Shown one piece after another: positions 36,364 through 45,188 of a DNA stretch of 49,964 nucleotides. The position numbers and the translations under genes are program-made. This DNA is from Hyphomicrobiales bacterium. Its GTDB lineage: Bacteria > Pseudomonadota > Alphaproteobacteria > Rhizobiales > Beijerinckiaceae. The stretch is from assembly GCA_027483895.1 (NCBI GenBank), contig JAIXTP010000015.1, positions 1-49,964 on the forward strand, in the 5' to 3' direction. How positions within the stretch are numbered: position 1 is the first letter of the stretch; each line of letters opens with the position of its first letter. The notes under the pieces are model-generated. The model saw nothing but the letters and a program-made list of their open reading frames with translations. It made no database searches and had not been told where the DNA came from.

Positions 36364-36599
36364 CCGCGGCCGTCTCTTTCTTCGCGCAGGAGTGCGACCA
36401 GATCGACGTCGTCCGGAATGCCGCCGTGCTTCGCATCGAATTGCGCGAACAGGCGCTCGACGTCCGGCGCCGCAGGACGGCTCGCGCGTTCGAGCGCCTC
36501 GTGGACTTCCTGCTGCAGGGAGCGGCCCTTCCGGCGTGCGCGCTCCTTAAGGCGCAGCATCACGCCCTCATCTATTCCGCGGACCAGAAAATCCGTCAT
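36354..36599 (-). CDS. RHH antitoxin (FitA/VapB-like)
   Basis: 81 residues from ATG at 36599, with GGGAG upstream; the open frame extends further but without coding features. The N-terminal ribbon-helix-helix MTDFLVRGIDEGVMLRLKER followed by GRSLQQEVHEALERA is typical of FitA antitoxins. The acidic and hydrophobic C-terminus (DVERLFAQFDAKHG and DLVALLREERD) would wrap the toxin. Overlap with the toxin gene couples translation. A GTGATATC / GATATCAC dyad directly upstream is the likely autoregulatory operator. Confidence 0.85.
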   Translation of the reverse strand: MTDFLVRGIDEGVMLRLKERARRKGRSLQQEVHEALERASRPAAPDVERLFAQFDAKHGGIPDDVDLVALLREERDGRGWM

Positions 36600-36615
36600 C
36601 GCTCGCTCCCGGCAT

Positions 36616-36637
36616 GTGATATCGCACAGGATATCAC
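36616..36637. promoter_or_regulatory. Operator candidate of the toxin-antitoxin operon
   Basis: Perfect arms GTGATATC and GATATCAC with a 6-base spacer, 17 bp upstream of the antitoxin start. Ribbon-helix-helix antitoxins bind such paired half-sites and repress their own promoter. It also contains a TATC-type hexamer that may serve as the -10 region. Confidence 0.7.
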
Positions 36638-36658
36638 GATCGTGCGGGTCTCGAAAGA

Positions 36659-36691
36659 AAAGGGCGGGTCCCTCTTTCGAGAGGCCCGCCC
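36659..36691 (-). terminator. Rho-independent terminator of mmsA
   Basis: On the minus strand, GGGCGGGCCTCTC pairs with GAGAGGGACCCGCCC across a short A-rich loop (one bulge), followed by TTTTCTTTC. It lies just past the mmsA stop and upstream of the toxin-antitoxin promoter, so the pair downstream needs its own promoter. Confidence 0.85.
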
Positions 36692-36697
36692 CGCCGA

Positions 36698-38197
<1,500 letters not shown>

Positions 38198-38365
38198 GTC
38201 CGTTTCGCTCCCGCGTTTTGTTTCCGCCGTGATTATGTGGACGCGACCGCGGGCCTGACCAGCCCCCGACCGCCATCGGTGGTTGTCCTAGCATTGAGAT
38301 CGCCGCACGGCTATGTGACTTTCGCGCGATCGTCGGTGCGACGATACGCATATTCGAGTACCCGC

Positions 38366-39265
38366 ATGAGCCGTTTCAATTGGGACGACCTGCGCTTCTT
38401 CCTCGCGGTGGCGCGGGCGGGGCGCCTGACGGTCGCCGCCAAGCGCCTCGGGGCCGACCATGCCACCGTGAGCCGCCGCATCACGGCGCTCGAAGACGCG
38501 CTGAAGGCGAAGCTGTTCGAGCGTCGGCCGCAGGGCTACGCGCTGACCCCGCACGGCGAGCGGCTGATCGCGGCCGCCGAGACGATCGAGAGCGCCGCGC
38601 TCGGCGCGTCGAGCGAGATCGGCGGGGCGGATCTCGCCCTGTCGGGCTCGGTGCGCGTCGGCGTGCCGGACGGGTTCGGCACCGTTTTCCTCGCCCCGCG
38701 CGTGCCCAAGCTCGCGGCGCAATATCCCGAACTGGAAATCCAGCTCGCGGCCTTGCCGCGGCTGCTCTCGCTCTCCAAGCGCGAGGCCGACATCGCGATC
38801 TCGCTGTCCCCGCCCAAGGAAGGCAAGATCGTCGCGCGCAAGCTCACCGACTACCGCCTCGGCCTATACGCCGCCCCGACCTATCTGAATCGGGCGGGCA
38901 TGCCGCGGAGCGTCGAAGATCTCTACGCGCACCGGCTCGTCGGCTATATCGACGACCTGATCGTGATGCCCGAACTCGATTATCTCGACGAGATCGCCAA
39001 GGGGCTGCGACCGCATCTGCAGTCGTCGAACCTTCTGGTGCAGATGCAATCGACGCTGGCGGGCGGGGGGCTCTGCGTGCTGCCGCATTTCATGGCGCGC
39101 GGCCGGGAGGGGCTGGTGCCGGTGCTGCCCGGAGCGGTGGACCTTTCGCGCACCTTCTGGCTGATCGTGCATGCGGAGCTGCGCGAGGTGGCGCGGGTGC
39201 GCGCGACGGTCGATTTCCTCGTGCGCGAGGCCAAGGCGGCGCGCGCGCTCTTCATGCCGGACTGA
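38366..39265 (+). CDS. LysR-type regulator divergent from mmsA
   Basis: 299 residues from ATG at 38366. The winged helix reads DDLRFFLAVARAGRLTVAAK then LGADHATVSRRITALED. The effector domain follows from about residue 90. It is divergent from mmsA across 168 bp that include a GTCGGTGCGACGATACG stretch with dyad character. Control of valine catabolism genes is the natural guess; the effector is unknown. The longer open frame reaching back across mmsA is a shadow. Confidence 0.87.
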   Translation: MSRFNWDDLRFFLAVARAGRLTVAAKRLGADHATVSRRITALEDALKAKLFERRPQGYALTPHGERLIAAAETIESAALGASSEIGGADLALSGSVRVGVPDGFGTVFLAPRVPKLAAQYPELEIQLAALPRLLSLSKREADIAISLSPPKEGKIVARKLTDYRLGLYAAPTYLNRAGMPRSVEDLYAHRLVGYIDDLIVMPELDYLDEIAKGLRPHLQSSNLLVQMQSTLAGGGLCVLPHFMARGREGLVPVLPGAVDLSRTFWLIVHAELREVARVRATVDFLVREAKAARALFMPD

Positions 39266-39333
39266 GCACGGCCCCGCGCCTCGCCTTGCCCCGGCGGTCA
39301 TGCTAGGCCTTGCCGAAAATCAGGGAGGACGCA

Positions 39334-40296
39334 GTGGCGACGTCGAAACTCGACCGGCTGAGAGACATGACCGTGGTGGTCGCCGACACCGGCGACATGG
39401 AGGCGATCCGCGCCTTCCGGCCGACCGACTGCACGACCAATCCCACGCTGATCCTGAAGGCCGCGCAGATGCCGGCCTATGACGCGATCGTGGAGGACGC
39501 GGTGCGCTGGGGCCGCGGCCGCGGCGGGGCGAAGGACGCGGTCGTCGCGGCGGTCTGCGACCGGCTGGCGGTGAGCTTCGGCGCGGAACTGACGAAGATC
39601 GTGCCCGGCCGCGTCTCGACCGAAGTGGATGCGGACCTGTCCTTCGACACGGCGGCGAGCGTCGCCAAGGCGCGCGCCATCGTGGCCGATTATGCGGAGC
39701 GCGGCGTCGGACGCGAGCGCATCCTCATCAAGCTCGCCTCCACCTGGGAAGGCATCCGCGCGGCGGAGATCCTCCAGCGCGAGGGGATCGACTGCAATCT
39801 GACGCTGCTTTTCTCGCTCGTTCAGGCCGCCGCGGCGGCGGAAGCCGGCGCCTTTCTGATCTCGCCTTTCGTCGGCCGGATCCTCGATTGGAACGTGAAG
39901 GCGGGCGGCGGGCCGTATACGGCGGAGACGGATCCGGGCGTGCTCTCGGTGCGGCGCATCTTCGCCTATTACAAGCGGCACGGGCTCGGCACGGTGGTGA
40001 TGGGCGCGTCCTTCCGCAACACGGGCGAGATCGAGGCCCTGGCGGGCTGCGACCGGCTCACCATCGCGCCGGCGCTCTTGGAACAGCTGGCCGCCGACAC
40101 CGGCGACCTGCCGCGCCGGCTGGACCCCGCCGCGGCCGCGAAGGACGGTGCCGACCGGATCGCGACCGACGAGGCGTCGTTCCGTTTCGCGCTCAACGAG
40201 GACGCGATGGCGACCGAAAAGCTCGCCGAGGGCATCCGCCTCTTCGCCAAGGACCTCCGCGCGCTGCGGGAGATGGTCGCGCAGCGGATGGGCTGA
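39334..40296 (+). CDS. tal: Transaldolase
   Basis: 320 residues from GTG at 39334, preceded by GGGAGG; an in-frame TTG at 39310 is less likely. The signature [13 protein letters not shown] lies at 31-43. The Schiff-base lysine is K133 in [16 protein letters not shown], one residue off E. coli TalB K132. [11 protein letters not shown] is also conserved. Length and motifs fit the classical TalB type rather than the shorter fructose-6-phosphate aldolase type. It moves a dihydroxyacetone unit between sugar phosphates in the non-oxidative pentose phosphate pathway. Stands alone, not with other pathway genes. Confidence 0.92.
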   Translation: MATSKLDRLRDMTVVVADTGDMEAIRAFRPTDCTTNPTLILKAAQMPAYDAIVEDAVRWGRGRGGAKDAVVAAVCDRLAVSFGAELTKIVPGRVSTEVDADLSFDTAASVAKARAIVADYAERGVGRERILIKLASTWEGIRAAEILQREGIDCNLTLLFSLVQAAAAAEAGAFLISPFVGRILDWNVKAGGGPYTAETDPGVLSVRRIFAYYKRHGLGTVVMGASFRNTGEIEALAGCDRLTIAPALLEQLAADTGDLPRRLDPAAAAKDGADRIATDEASFRFALNEDAMATEKLAEGIRLFAKDLRALREMVAQRMG

Positions 40297-40297
40297 T

Positions 40298-40338
40298 CCT
40301 TCAAGACGCGCTCTCGCGGGCGCTCCTCAGTATGAGGG
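40298..40338. repeat. Half element, family C
   Basis: Reads CCTTCAAGACGCGC then GGGCGCTCCTCAGTATGAGGGG. It matches the right arm of the full family C copy at 40597-40697. Directly after the transaldolase stop. Confidence 0.7.
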
Positions 40339-40349
40339 GCGCTCTTTCC

Positions 40350-40450
40350 GTCATTGCGAGGAGCGGAGCGACGAAGCAATCCAGAGGACGGCCGGCGTTG
40401 AGCGCTGTGCCGGCCGTCTTCTGGATTGCTTCGCTTCGCTCGCAATGACG
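40350..40450 (+). repeat. Dispersed palindromic repeat, family B
   Basis: Plus orientation with GAGGAGCGGAGCGACG. First full element in the 665-bp repeat block 40297-40961 between tal and the LysE-family gene; the block holds no gene. Confidence 0.9.
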
Positions 40451-40465
40451 GGGGAAGTTCGGTGG

Positions 40466-40570
40466 TGTCTCCCGGCCGTAGCGGAGAGCCGGGATCCGGA
40501 AAACCGCCGTACTGCTCCATGCTTGACCGTTTTCTGGTTCCCGGGTCGGCTGCGCCGCCCGGGATGACAC
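40466..40570 (+). repeat. Dispersed palindromic repeat, family A
   Basis: Plus orientation, but the left arm begins GTGTCTCCCGG, missing two bases (CA) that the right arm keeps, so one arm has decayed. Confidence 0.88.
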
Positions 40571-40596
40571 TTGTGGCGAAGGCCGGGACTTTGCGT

Positions 40597-40697
40597 CCTC
40601 ATGGTGAGGAGCGCGGCTTGCCGCGCGTCTCGAACCATCCCCGCCGTCGAGGTGCATCCTTCGAGACGCGGCCTTGCGGGCGCTCCTCAGGATGAGG
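40597..40697 (+). repeat. Dispersed palindromic repeat, family C
   Basis: The arms are CCTCATGGTGAGGAGCGCG and GGGCGCTCCTCAGGATGAGG, with GTCTCGAACCATCC and CATCCTTCGAGACGCGG inner arms. The only full copy of this family here; half copies are at 40298-40338 and 48841-48884. Confidence 0.82.
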
Positions 40698-40717
40698 GGC
40701 GCTCTTTTCTTCCGCCA

Positions 40718-40746
40718 TCGCTTCGTCGCTCCGCTCCTCGCAATGA
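40718..40746 (-). repeat. Half element, family B
   Basis: Only the longer arm CTTCGTCGCTCCGCTCCTCG..ATGACG is present, next to the right arm of the family C copy. Left arm missing. Confidence 0.75.
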
Positions 40747-40765
40747 CGCGGGAAGGTTCGGTCGT

Positions 40766-40875
40766 GTCATCCCGGCCGAAGCGGAGCGGAGAGCCGGGAT
40801 CCAGCGAACGCCGGTACCGCTCGGTGCCCTACCGTTTTCTGGATCCCGGGTCGGCTTCGCCGCCCGGGATGACAC
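40766..40875 (+). repeat. Dispersed palindromic repeat, family A
   Basis: Plus orientation with GAAGCGGAGCGGAGAGCC in the left arm. Ends about 85 bp before the LysE-family gene. Confidence 0.9.
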
Positions 40876-40961
40876 GGTAAAGCGGGCCGTCGTCGCGGGC
40901 AGGCGGCGGCGAAGCGTTTTTCCGGATCGCGCGGGTGCGGGCGGGGTGTCATAAATCCCGC

Positions 40962-41582
40962 ATGATGCCCCTCGACTCCTGGCTCGCCTTCACCGCCGCG
41001 ACCGTCGTGCTGCTGATCATTCCCGGACCGACGCTGATGCTCGTCGTGTCCTACGCGCTCGGGCAGGGCACGCGGGCCGCGTTGCCGGCGGCGGTCGGGG
41101 TCGCGCTCGGCGACTTCACCTCCATGACGCTCTCGATGCTGGGGCTCGGCGCGCTGCTCGCGACCTCGGCGGAGCTCTACTCGGCCCTGCGCTGGGCGGG
41201 CGCGGTCTATCTCGTCTGGCTGGGCGTGAAGCTCTGGCGCGCGGGCGGCACGCTCGCGGCCGAACCGGCGCGGGACCGCGTCGCGGCGCTGAAGATGGTG
41301 GTGCATACCTGGGCGGTCACGGCGCTGAACCCGAAAAGCATCACCTTCTTCGTGGCCTTCCTGCCGCAGTTCATGGACCCCGCGCGGGATTTCGCCACGC
41401 AGATGCTGGTGTTCGAAAGCACCTTCGTGGTGCTCGCCTTCGTCAACGCGCTCGCCTATGCGCTGCTCGCCGGCCGCGCACGCGGCTTCATGCGCAGCGA
41501 AGGTCCGCTGCGGACGGTGAACCGCATCGGCGGCGGCGTGCTGATCGGCGCGGGCGTGATGGTGGCCGCTTCGAAGGGGTGA
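40962..41582 (+). CDS. LysE/RhtB family amino acid exporter
   Basis: 206 residues from ATG at 40962 (ATG at 40965 also possible). The N-terminal WLAFTAATVVLLIIPGPTLM with PGP is the LysE hallmark. Then AVGVALGDFTSMTLSMLGLG and WAVTALNPKSITFFVAFLPQ with the conserved NPK motif, and six predicted membrane helices. Such proteins export amino acids or homoserine lactones. Immediate neighbours are repeats; the closest genes on the right are an amine oxidase and a carbamoyl amino acid hydrolase. Substrate unknown. Confidence 0.9.
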   Translation: MMPLDSWLAFTAATVVLLIIPGPTLMLVVSYALGQGTRAALPAAVGVALGDFTSMTLSMLGLGALLATSAELYSALRWAGAVYLVWLGVKLWRAGGTLAAEPARDRVAALKMVVHTWAVTALNPKSITFFVAFLPQFMDPARDFATQMLVFESTFVVLAFVNALAYALLAGRARGFMRSEGPLRTVNRIGGGVLIGAGVMVAASKG

Positions 41583-41601
41583 AGGGGCGGCGCTCTCTTC
41601 C

Positions 41602-41704
41602 GTCATTGCGAGCGAAGCGAACTGATCCGGCGGGATGCCGGGCGTCGGGCTCCATGCCCGGCCTTTTCTGGATCCCGGGTCGGCTTCGCCGCCCGGGATG
41701 ACAC
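41602..41704. repeat. Hybrid repeat: family B left arm joined to family A right arm
   Basis: Begins GTCATTGCGAGCGAAGCGAA (family B, minus form) and ends CTGGATCCCGGGTCGG..CCCGGGATGACAC (family A, plus form). The centre GCCGGGCGTCGGGCTCCATG followed by CCCGGC fits family B. The outer arms cannot pair fully. Confidence 0.85.
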
Positions 41705-41747
41705 TTTCAGCGAAGGCCGGACATTGACGATGAGGGGCGGTTGTTCC

Positions 41748-41850
41748 GTCATTGCGAGCGAAGCGAAGCAATCCAGCGGGACGCCGGGCGTAGGGCTCCA
41801 TGCCCGGCCTTTTCTGGATTGCTTCGTCGCTTCGCTCCTCGCAATGACGG
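41748..41850 (-). repeat. Dispersed palindromic repeat, family B
   Basis: Inverted orientation compared with the copies left of 41 kb: the short GAGCGAAGCGAAGC arm is on the left and GCTTCGTCGCTTCGCTCCTC on the right. Confidence 0.9.
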
Positions 41851-41865
41851 AAAGAGGCGTCCGGT

Positions 41866-41975
41866 GTCATCCCGGCCGTAGCGGAGCGGAGAGCCGGGAT
41901 CCAGAAAACGGCCGTACCGCTCGATGCTTGACCGTTTTCTGGATTCCGGGTCGGCTGCGCCGCCCGGGATGACAC
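41866..41975 (+). repeat. Dispersed palindromic repeat, family A
   Basis: Plus orientation. The inner right arm is CTGGATTCCGG instead of CTGGATCCCGG, one mismatch. It ends 22 bp before the 3' end of the amine oxidase gene. With the two preceding elements it accounts for nearly all of 41583-41997. Confidence 0.9.
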
Positions 41976-41997
41976 GGCGGAGGATCGGGGCCTCGCC

Positions 41998-43215
41998 TCA
42001 GATCACGTTGCGTTCGAGCACGGGGCGGTTCGCGGCGAGGCGGTCGAAGCCGAGTTCGGAGAGATCGAGCGTCACGTAGCGGCCGTGCAGGATCCACTCC
42101 GCGAGGCCGCGGCCGACGGCGGGGGCCTGTTGCAGGCCGTGACCCGAAAAGCCGTTGGCGAGCAGCAGATTGCGCACCTCGCCCGCCGGGCCGAGGATCA
42201 CGTTGTGGTCGAGTTCGCACATGTCGTAATGGCCCGCCCAAGCCCGGCCGGGCTTGATCGCCTCGAAGGCCGGCACGCGCGCGGCGAGCGGCGCCCAGAC
42301 ATGTTCTTCGAAAAAGGCGTGGTCGACGGCGTAATCCTCCGGGTCCATCTCCGGATCGGCCATGCCCTCGGCAGGACCGGCGCTGCCGATGTAAAGCCGC
42401 CCCTCCGGTCCCGGACGACCCTCCGGCCGGGCCCAAGCGCCCGAGGGGTCGATGAGCAGGGGGAAATCGGGCAGGTCGGCGCGGCAGTGCCAGGTGAAGA
42501 CGAAGCGCTTCTTCGGCACGACGGGGATCGAGACGCCCGCCATGGCCGCGACTCGGCGGCCCTCGAAACCCGAAGCGTTGACGACCGTGCCGCAGGCGAT
42601 GCGCGAGCCGTCGGCGAGCCGCACGGCGGTGATCCGGCCGCCGTCGCGCTCCATCCCGACGACTTCGCCCGCGACATAGACGACGCCGAGCGCGCGGGCC
42701 TTGCGGCGGAAGGCCTGCATCAGGCCCCAGCCGTCGAACCAGCCCTCGCCGCTCCGGCCGAAGCTCGCACAGGCGAGATCGCCGGTTTCGAGCCACGGGA
42801 AACGCGCCCCGAGCGCTGCGGGATCGAGAAGCAGGATGTCGGCGCCCTCGGCCGTCTGGACGCGGTGATTGTCGCGCAGGACCGGCGCGCCTGCGGCGGT
42901 GGCGAGATAGAGATAGCCGCCCTCGTGGAGATCGACGGCGGGCCGCTCGCCGTCGACTTCGAGGATCTCGCCGATGCGGCGCAGGAAATCGATGCCGTGC
43001 AGCGAGATGCGGACGTTCACCGCGCTCGAATATTGCTGGCGGATCGAGGCGGCGGAGAGCGCCGAGGCCGAGCGGGCATAGGTCGGATCCTTCTCGACGA
43101 CGACGATCCGGCCCGAAAAGCCCGGATCGGCCGCGAGATGGAAGGCGACGGACGAGCCGATCGCGGCGCCCCCGACGATCACGACGTCGGCGGAAGCGGG
43201 AACGATGTCGGACAT
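41998..43215 (-). CDS. FAD-dependent oxidoreductase (DAO / sarcosine oxidase-like)
   Basis: 405 residues. N-terminal FAD-binding motif DVVIVGGAAIGSSVAFHLAA at about 10-29, with the second nucleotide region IVVVEKDPTYARSASALSAA and SIRQQYSSAVNVRIS. The C-terminal NLLLANGFSGHGLQQAPAVG is the family signature for the flavin ring. It probably oxidises the amino group of an amino acid or methylated amine, giving hydrogen peroxide or reducing the quinone pool. It lies 28 bp downstream of the carbamoyl hydrolase gene on the same strand, likely one operon. Specificity unknown. Confidence 0.88.
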   Translation of the reverse strand: MSDIVPASADVVIVGGAAIGSSVAFHLAADPGFSGRIVVVEKDPTYARSASALSAASIRQQYSSAVNVRISLHGIDFLRRIGEILEVDGERPAVDLHEGGYLYLATAAGAPVLRDNHRVQTAEGADILLLDPAALGARFPWLETGDLACASFGRSGEGWFDGWGLMQAFRRKARALGVVYVAGEVVGMERDGGRITAVRLADGSRIACGTVVNASGFEGRRVAAMAGVSIPVVPKKRFVFTWHCRADLPDFPLLIDPSGAWARPEGRPGPEGRLYIGSAGPAEGMADPEMDPEDYAVDHAFFEEHVWAPLAARVPAFEAIKPGRAWAGHYDMCELDHNVILGPAGEVRNLLLANGFSGHGLQQAPAVGRGLAEWILHGRYVTLDLSELGFDRLAANRPVLERNVI

Positions 43216-43243
43216 GGGGCTTCTCTTCGGGCGGGGGCGGGCG

Positions 43244-44494
43244 TCACGCCTCGGCGCGGTCGACGATGAAGGCGAGGAGCGCGCGCAATGCCGCGTCGAC
43301 GTCGGCTTCCATCACGGATTCGGCGGGATTGTGGCTGATGCCCCCGCGGCAGCGGACGAAGAGCATGCCCACCGGGCAGAGATCCGCCATGGCCATCGCG
43401 TCGTGTCCCGCACCGGAGGGAAGCGCGTAGGGCGGGATGCCGAGCTTGTGCACGGCCTTCTCCAGATCCGCCACGATGCGCGGATCGCAGGGGCAGGCGG
43501 GCGCGTCGTAGAAGGGCTCGACGGTGATGCCGATGCCGCGTTTCTCGGCGATGCCGCGGGCGGCGGTCTCGATCACTTCCACCATCTTCAGGCGGACGGG
43601 ATCGGCGGGACCGCGCATGTCGAGCGTGAAGGCGACGGCGCCGGGCACGACGTTGACGGCGCCGGGATGCACCGTGAGGCGCCCGACGGTGGCGACGGTA
43701 TGCGGATCGACGGCCCCGAGCCGCTCGACCGCGAGCACGATCTCGGCCGCGCAGGCCAGGGCGTCGCGCCGCATGGCCATGGGAACGGTGCCCGCATGGC
43801 CGGCCTCGCCCTGCAGGAGGACGCGGCGGCGCGAGGCGCCGTTGATGGCGGTGACGATGCCGACGGGCAGGTTCTTCGCTTCGAGGACGGGGCCCTGCTC
43901 GATATGGACCTCGACATAGCCCACGACGTCCTCGCGCCGGCGGCCGATGGCGAAGGCGCGGTCGGGATCGCCGCCGAAGGCGTCGAGCGCGTCGCGCAGC
44001 GTGATGCCGTCCTCGTCGCGGGCGTCGAGCGTTTCGGGCGGAAGCGTGCCGGCGATCGCGCGCGAGGAGGAGAGATTGGTGGGGAAGCGGACGTTCTCCT
44101 CGTCGCCGAAGGCGAGGACCTCGACCGCGAAGGGCAGGCGGCGGCCCGCGGTGCGCAGGGCCTCGACCGCGCCGATGCCCGCGACGACGCCGAGCGTGCC
44201 GTCATAGGAGCCGGCGTCGCGCACGGTGTCGATATGCGAGCCGATGAGGAGCGCGGGTGCGCCGGGCCGCTCGCCTTCGTAGCGGCCGACGACGGTGCCC
44301 ATGGCGTCGAGCCGCACCTCGTCGAAGCCCGCGGAGTTCATCATGCCCGCGACGAGATCGACGGCGCGGCGATGGGCGGCGGAGAGATAGAGGCGCGTGA
44401 GCCGTTCCGGCTCGTCGCTGACGGCGGAGAGCGCCGCGAGCCTTTCCATGGCGCGGCCGCCGAGGGTGTTCGCCGGAGTGCGGGAGCGAGTCAT
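43244..44494 (-). CDS. M20 N-carbamoyl-L-amino acid hydrolase / allantoate amidohydrolase family
   Basis: 416 residues. Metal-site motifs: GSHIDTVRDAGSYDGTLGV (first histidine and aspartate), FGDEENVRF (glutamates), EVHIEQGPVLEA (histidine) and SGAGHDAMAMADL near the C-terminus. These are the hallmarks of the AllC/HyuC/beta-ureidopropionase group. It releases CO2 and ammonia from carbamoyl amino acids or allantoate. Followed by an FAD amine oxidase gene in the same operon, which could oxidise the freed amino acid. A urea transporter gene lies 5 kb away but not adjacent. Exact substrate not resolved. Confidence 0.88.
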   Translation of the reverse strand: MTRSRTPANTLGGRAMERLAALSAVSDEPERLTRLYLSAAHRRAVDLVAGMMNSAGFDEVRLDAMGTVVGRYEGERPGAPALLIGSHIDTVRDAGSYDGTLGVVAGIGAVEALRTAGRRLPFAVEVLAFGDEENVRFPTNLSSSRAIAGTLPPETLDARDEDGITLRDALDAFGGDPDRAFAIGRRREDVVGYVEVHIEQGPVLEAKNLPVGIVTAINGASRRRVLLQGEAGHAGTVPMAMRRDALACAAEIVLAVERLGAVDPHTVATVGRLTVHPGAVNVVPGAVAFTLDMRGPADPVRLKMVEVIETAARGIAEKRGIGITVEPFYDAPACPCDPRIVADLEKAVHKLGIPPYALPSGAGHDAMAMADLCPVGMLFVRCRGGISHNPAESVMEADVDAALRALLAFIVDRAEA

Positions 44495-44561
44495 GCAGGA
44501 AGGCTAGGCGCTCGGACGGCCGGGCTCAAGGCCGGGGGCGCCGTCATTGCGGGGGAGTACC

Positions 44562-44664
44562 GTCATTGCGAGCGAAGCGAAGCAATCCAGCTGATGCGTG
44601 TCCATCGTGCTCCATGCCCGGCGTTCTCTGGATTGCTTCGTCGCTTCGCTCCTCGCAATGACGG
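44562..44664 (-). repeat. Dispersed palindromic repeat, family B (array member 1)
   Basis: Inverted orientation. A short stub GTCATTGCGGGGG lies just before at 44543. First of five elements in an alternating B-A-B-A-B array filling 44543-45155; the array contains no gene. Confidence 0.9.
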
Positions 44665-44679
44665 GTGAGAGCGGAACGT

Positions 44680-44789
44680 GTCATCCCGGGCGGCGGAGCC
44701 GACCCGGGATCCAGTGAACGGTGGAGCGCCGAGCGGTTTGACGGTTGTCTGGATCCCGGCTCTCCGCTGCGCTGCGGCCGGGATGACAC
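44680..44789 (-). repeat. Dispersed palindromic repeat, family A (array member 2)
   Basis: Inverted orientation: GGGCGGCGGAGCCGACCC on the left, GGCTCTCCGCTGCGCTGCGG on the right. The centre (GTGAACGGTGGAGCGCCGAG) is nearly the same as in array member 4. Confidence 0.9.
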
Positions 44790-44802
44790 CCGGGGGCCTG
44801 CC

Positions 44803-44920
44803 GTCATTGCGAGCGAAGCGAAGCAATACAGCGGGCGTCGGGCAGTGCCCTCGATGCCGGATAGCACGCGCGCCCCCCGGCCACTGGATTGCTTCGTCGC
44901 TTCGCTCCTCGCAATGACGG
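44803..44920 (-). repeat. Dispersed palindromic repeat, family B (array member 3)
   Basis: Inverted orientation. CAATACAGCGGG replaces CAATCCAGCGGG in the left inner arm, and the centre is about 15 bp longer than usual. Member 5 shares the CAATACAG change. Confidence 0.9.
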
Positions 44921-44931
44921 GTGAGAGCGGT

Positions 44932-45041
44932 GTCATCCCGGGCGGCGAAGCCGACCCGGGATCCAGTGAACGGTGGACCGCCGAGCGGTTTGACGGTTGT
45001 CTGGATCCCGGCTCTCCGCTGCGCTGCGGCCGGGATGACAC
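44932..45041 (-). repeat. Dispersed palindromic repeat, family A (array member 4)
   Basis: Inverted orientation; close to identical with member 2, including the centre, which points to recent copying within the array. Confidence 0.9.
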
Positions 45042-45057
45042 CGCCGGGTCTCAACCC

Positions 45058-45155
45058 GTCATTGCGAGCGCAGCGAAGCAATACAGCGGGCGTCTGGCGT
45101 AGCGCTCCATGCCCGGCCACTGGATTGCTTCGTCGCTGCGCTCCTCGCAATGACG
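45058..45155 (-). repeat. Dispersed palindromic repeat, family B (array member 5)
   Basis: Inverted orientation. GAGCGCAGCGAAGC on the left, CGTCGCTGCGCTCCTCG on the right: both arms carry the same compensating change, as expected if pairing is maintained. It ends 33 bp before the 3' end of copA. Confidence 0.9.
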
Positions 45156-45188
45156 GGACAAGACCATCTGGGGTCGCCCATCCGGGCC

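Noticed and set aside
44543..45155. Repeat array as a possible CRISPR
   Set aside because: Units are ~100-bp palindromes of two kinds with no constant-length unique spacers, and no cas genes are nearby.
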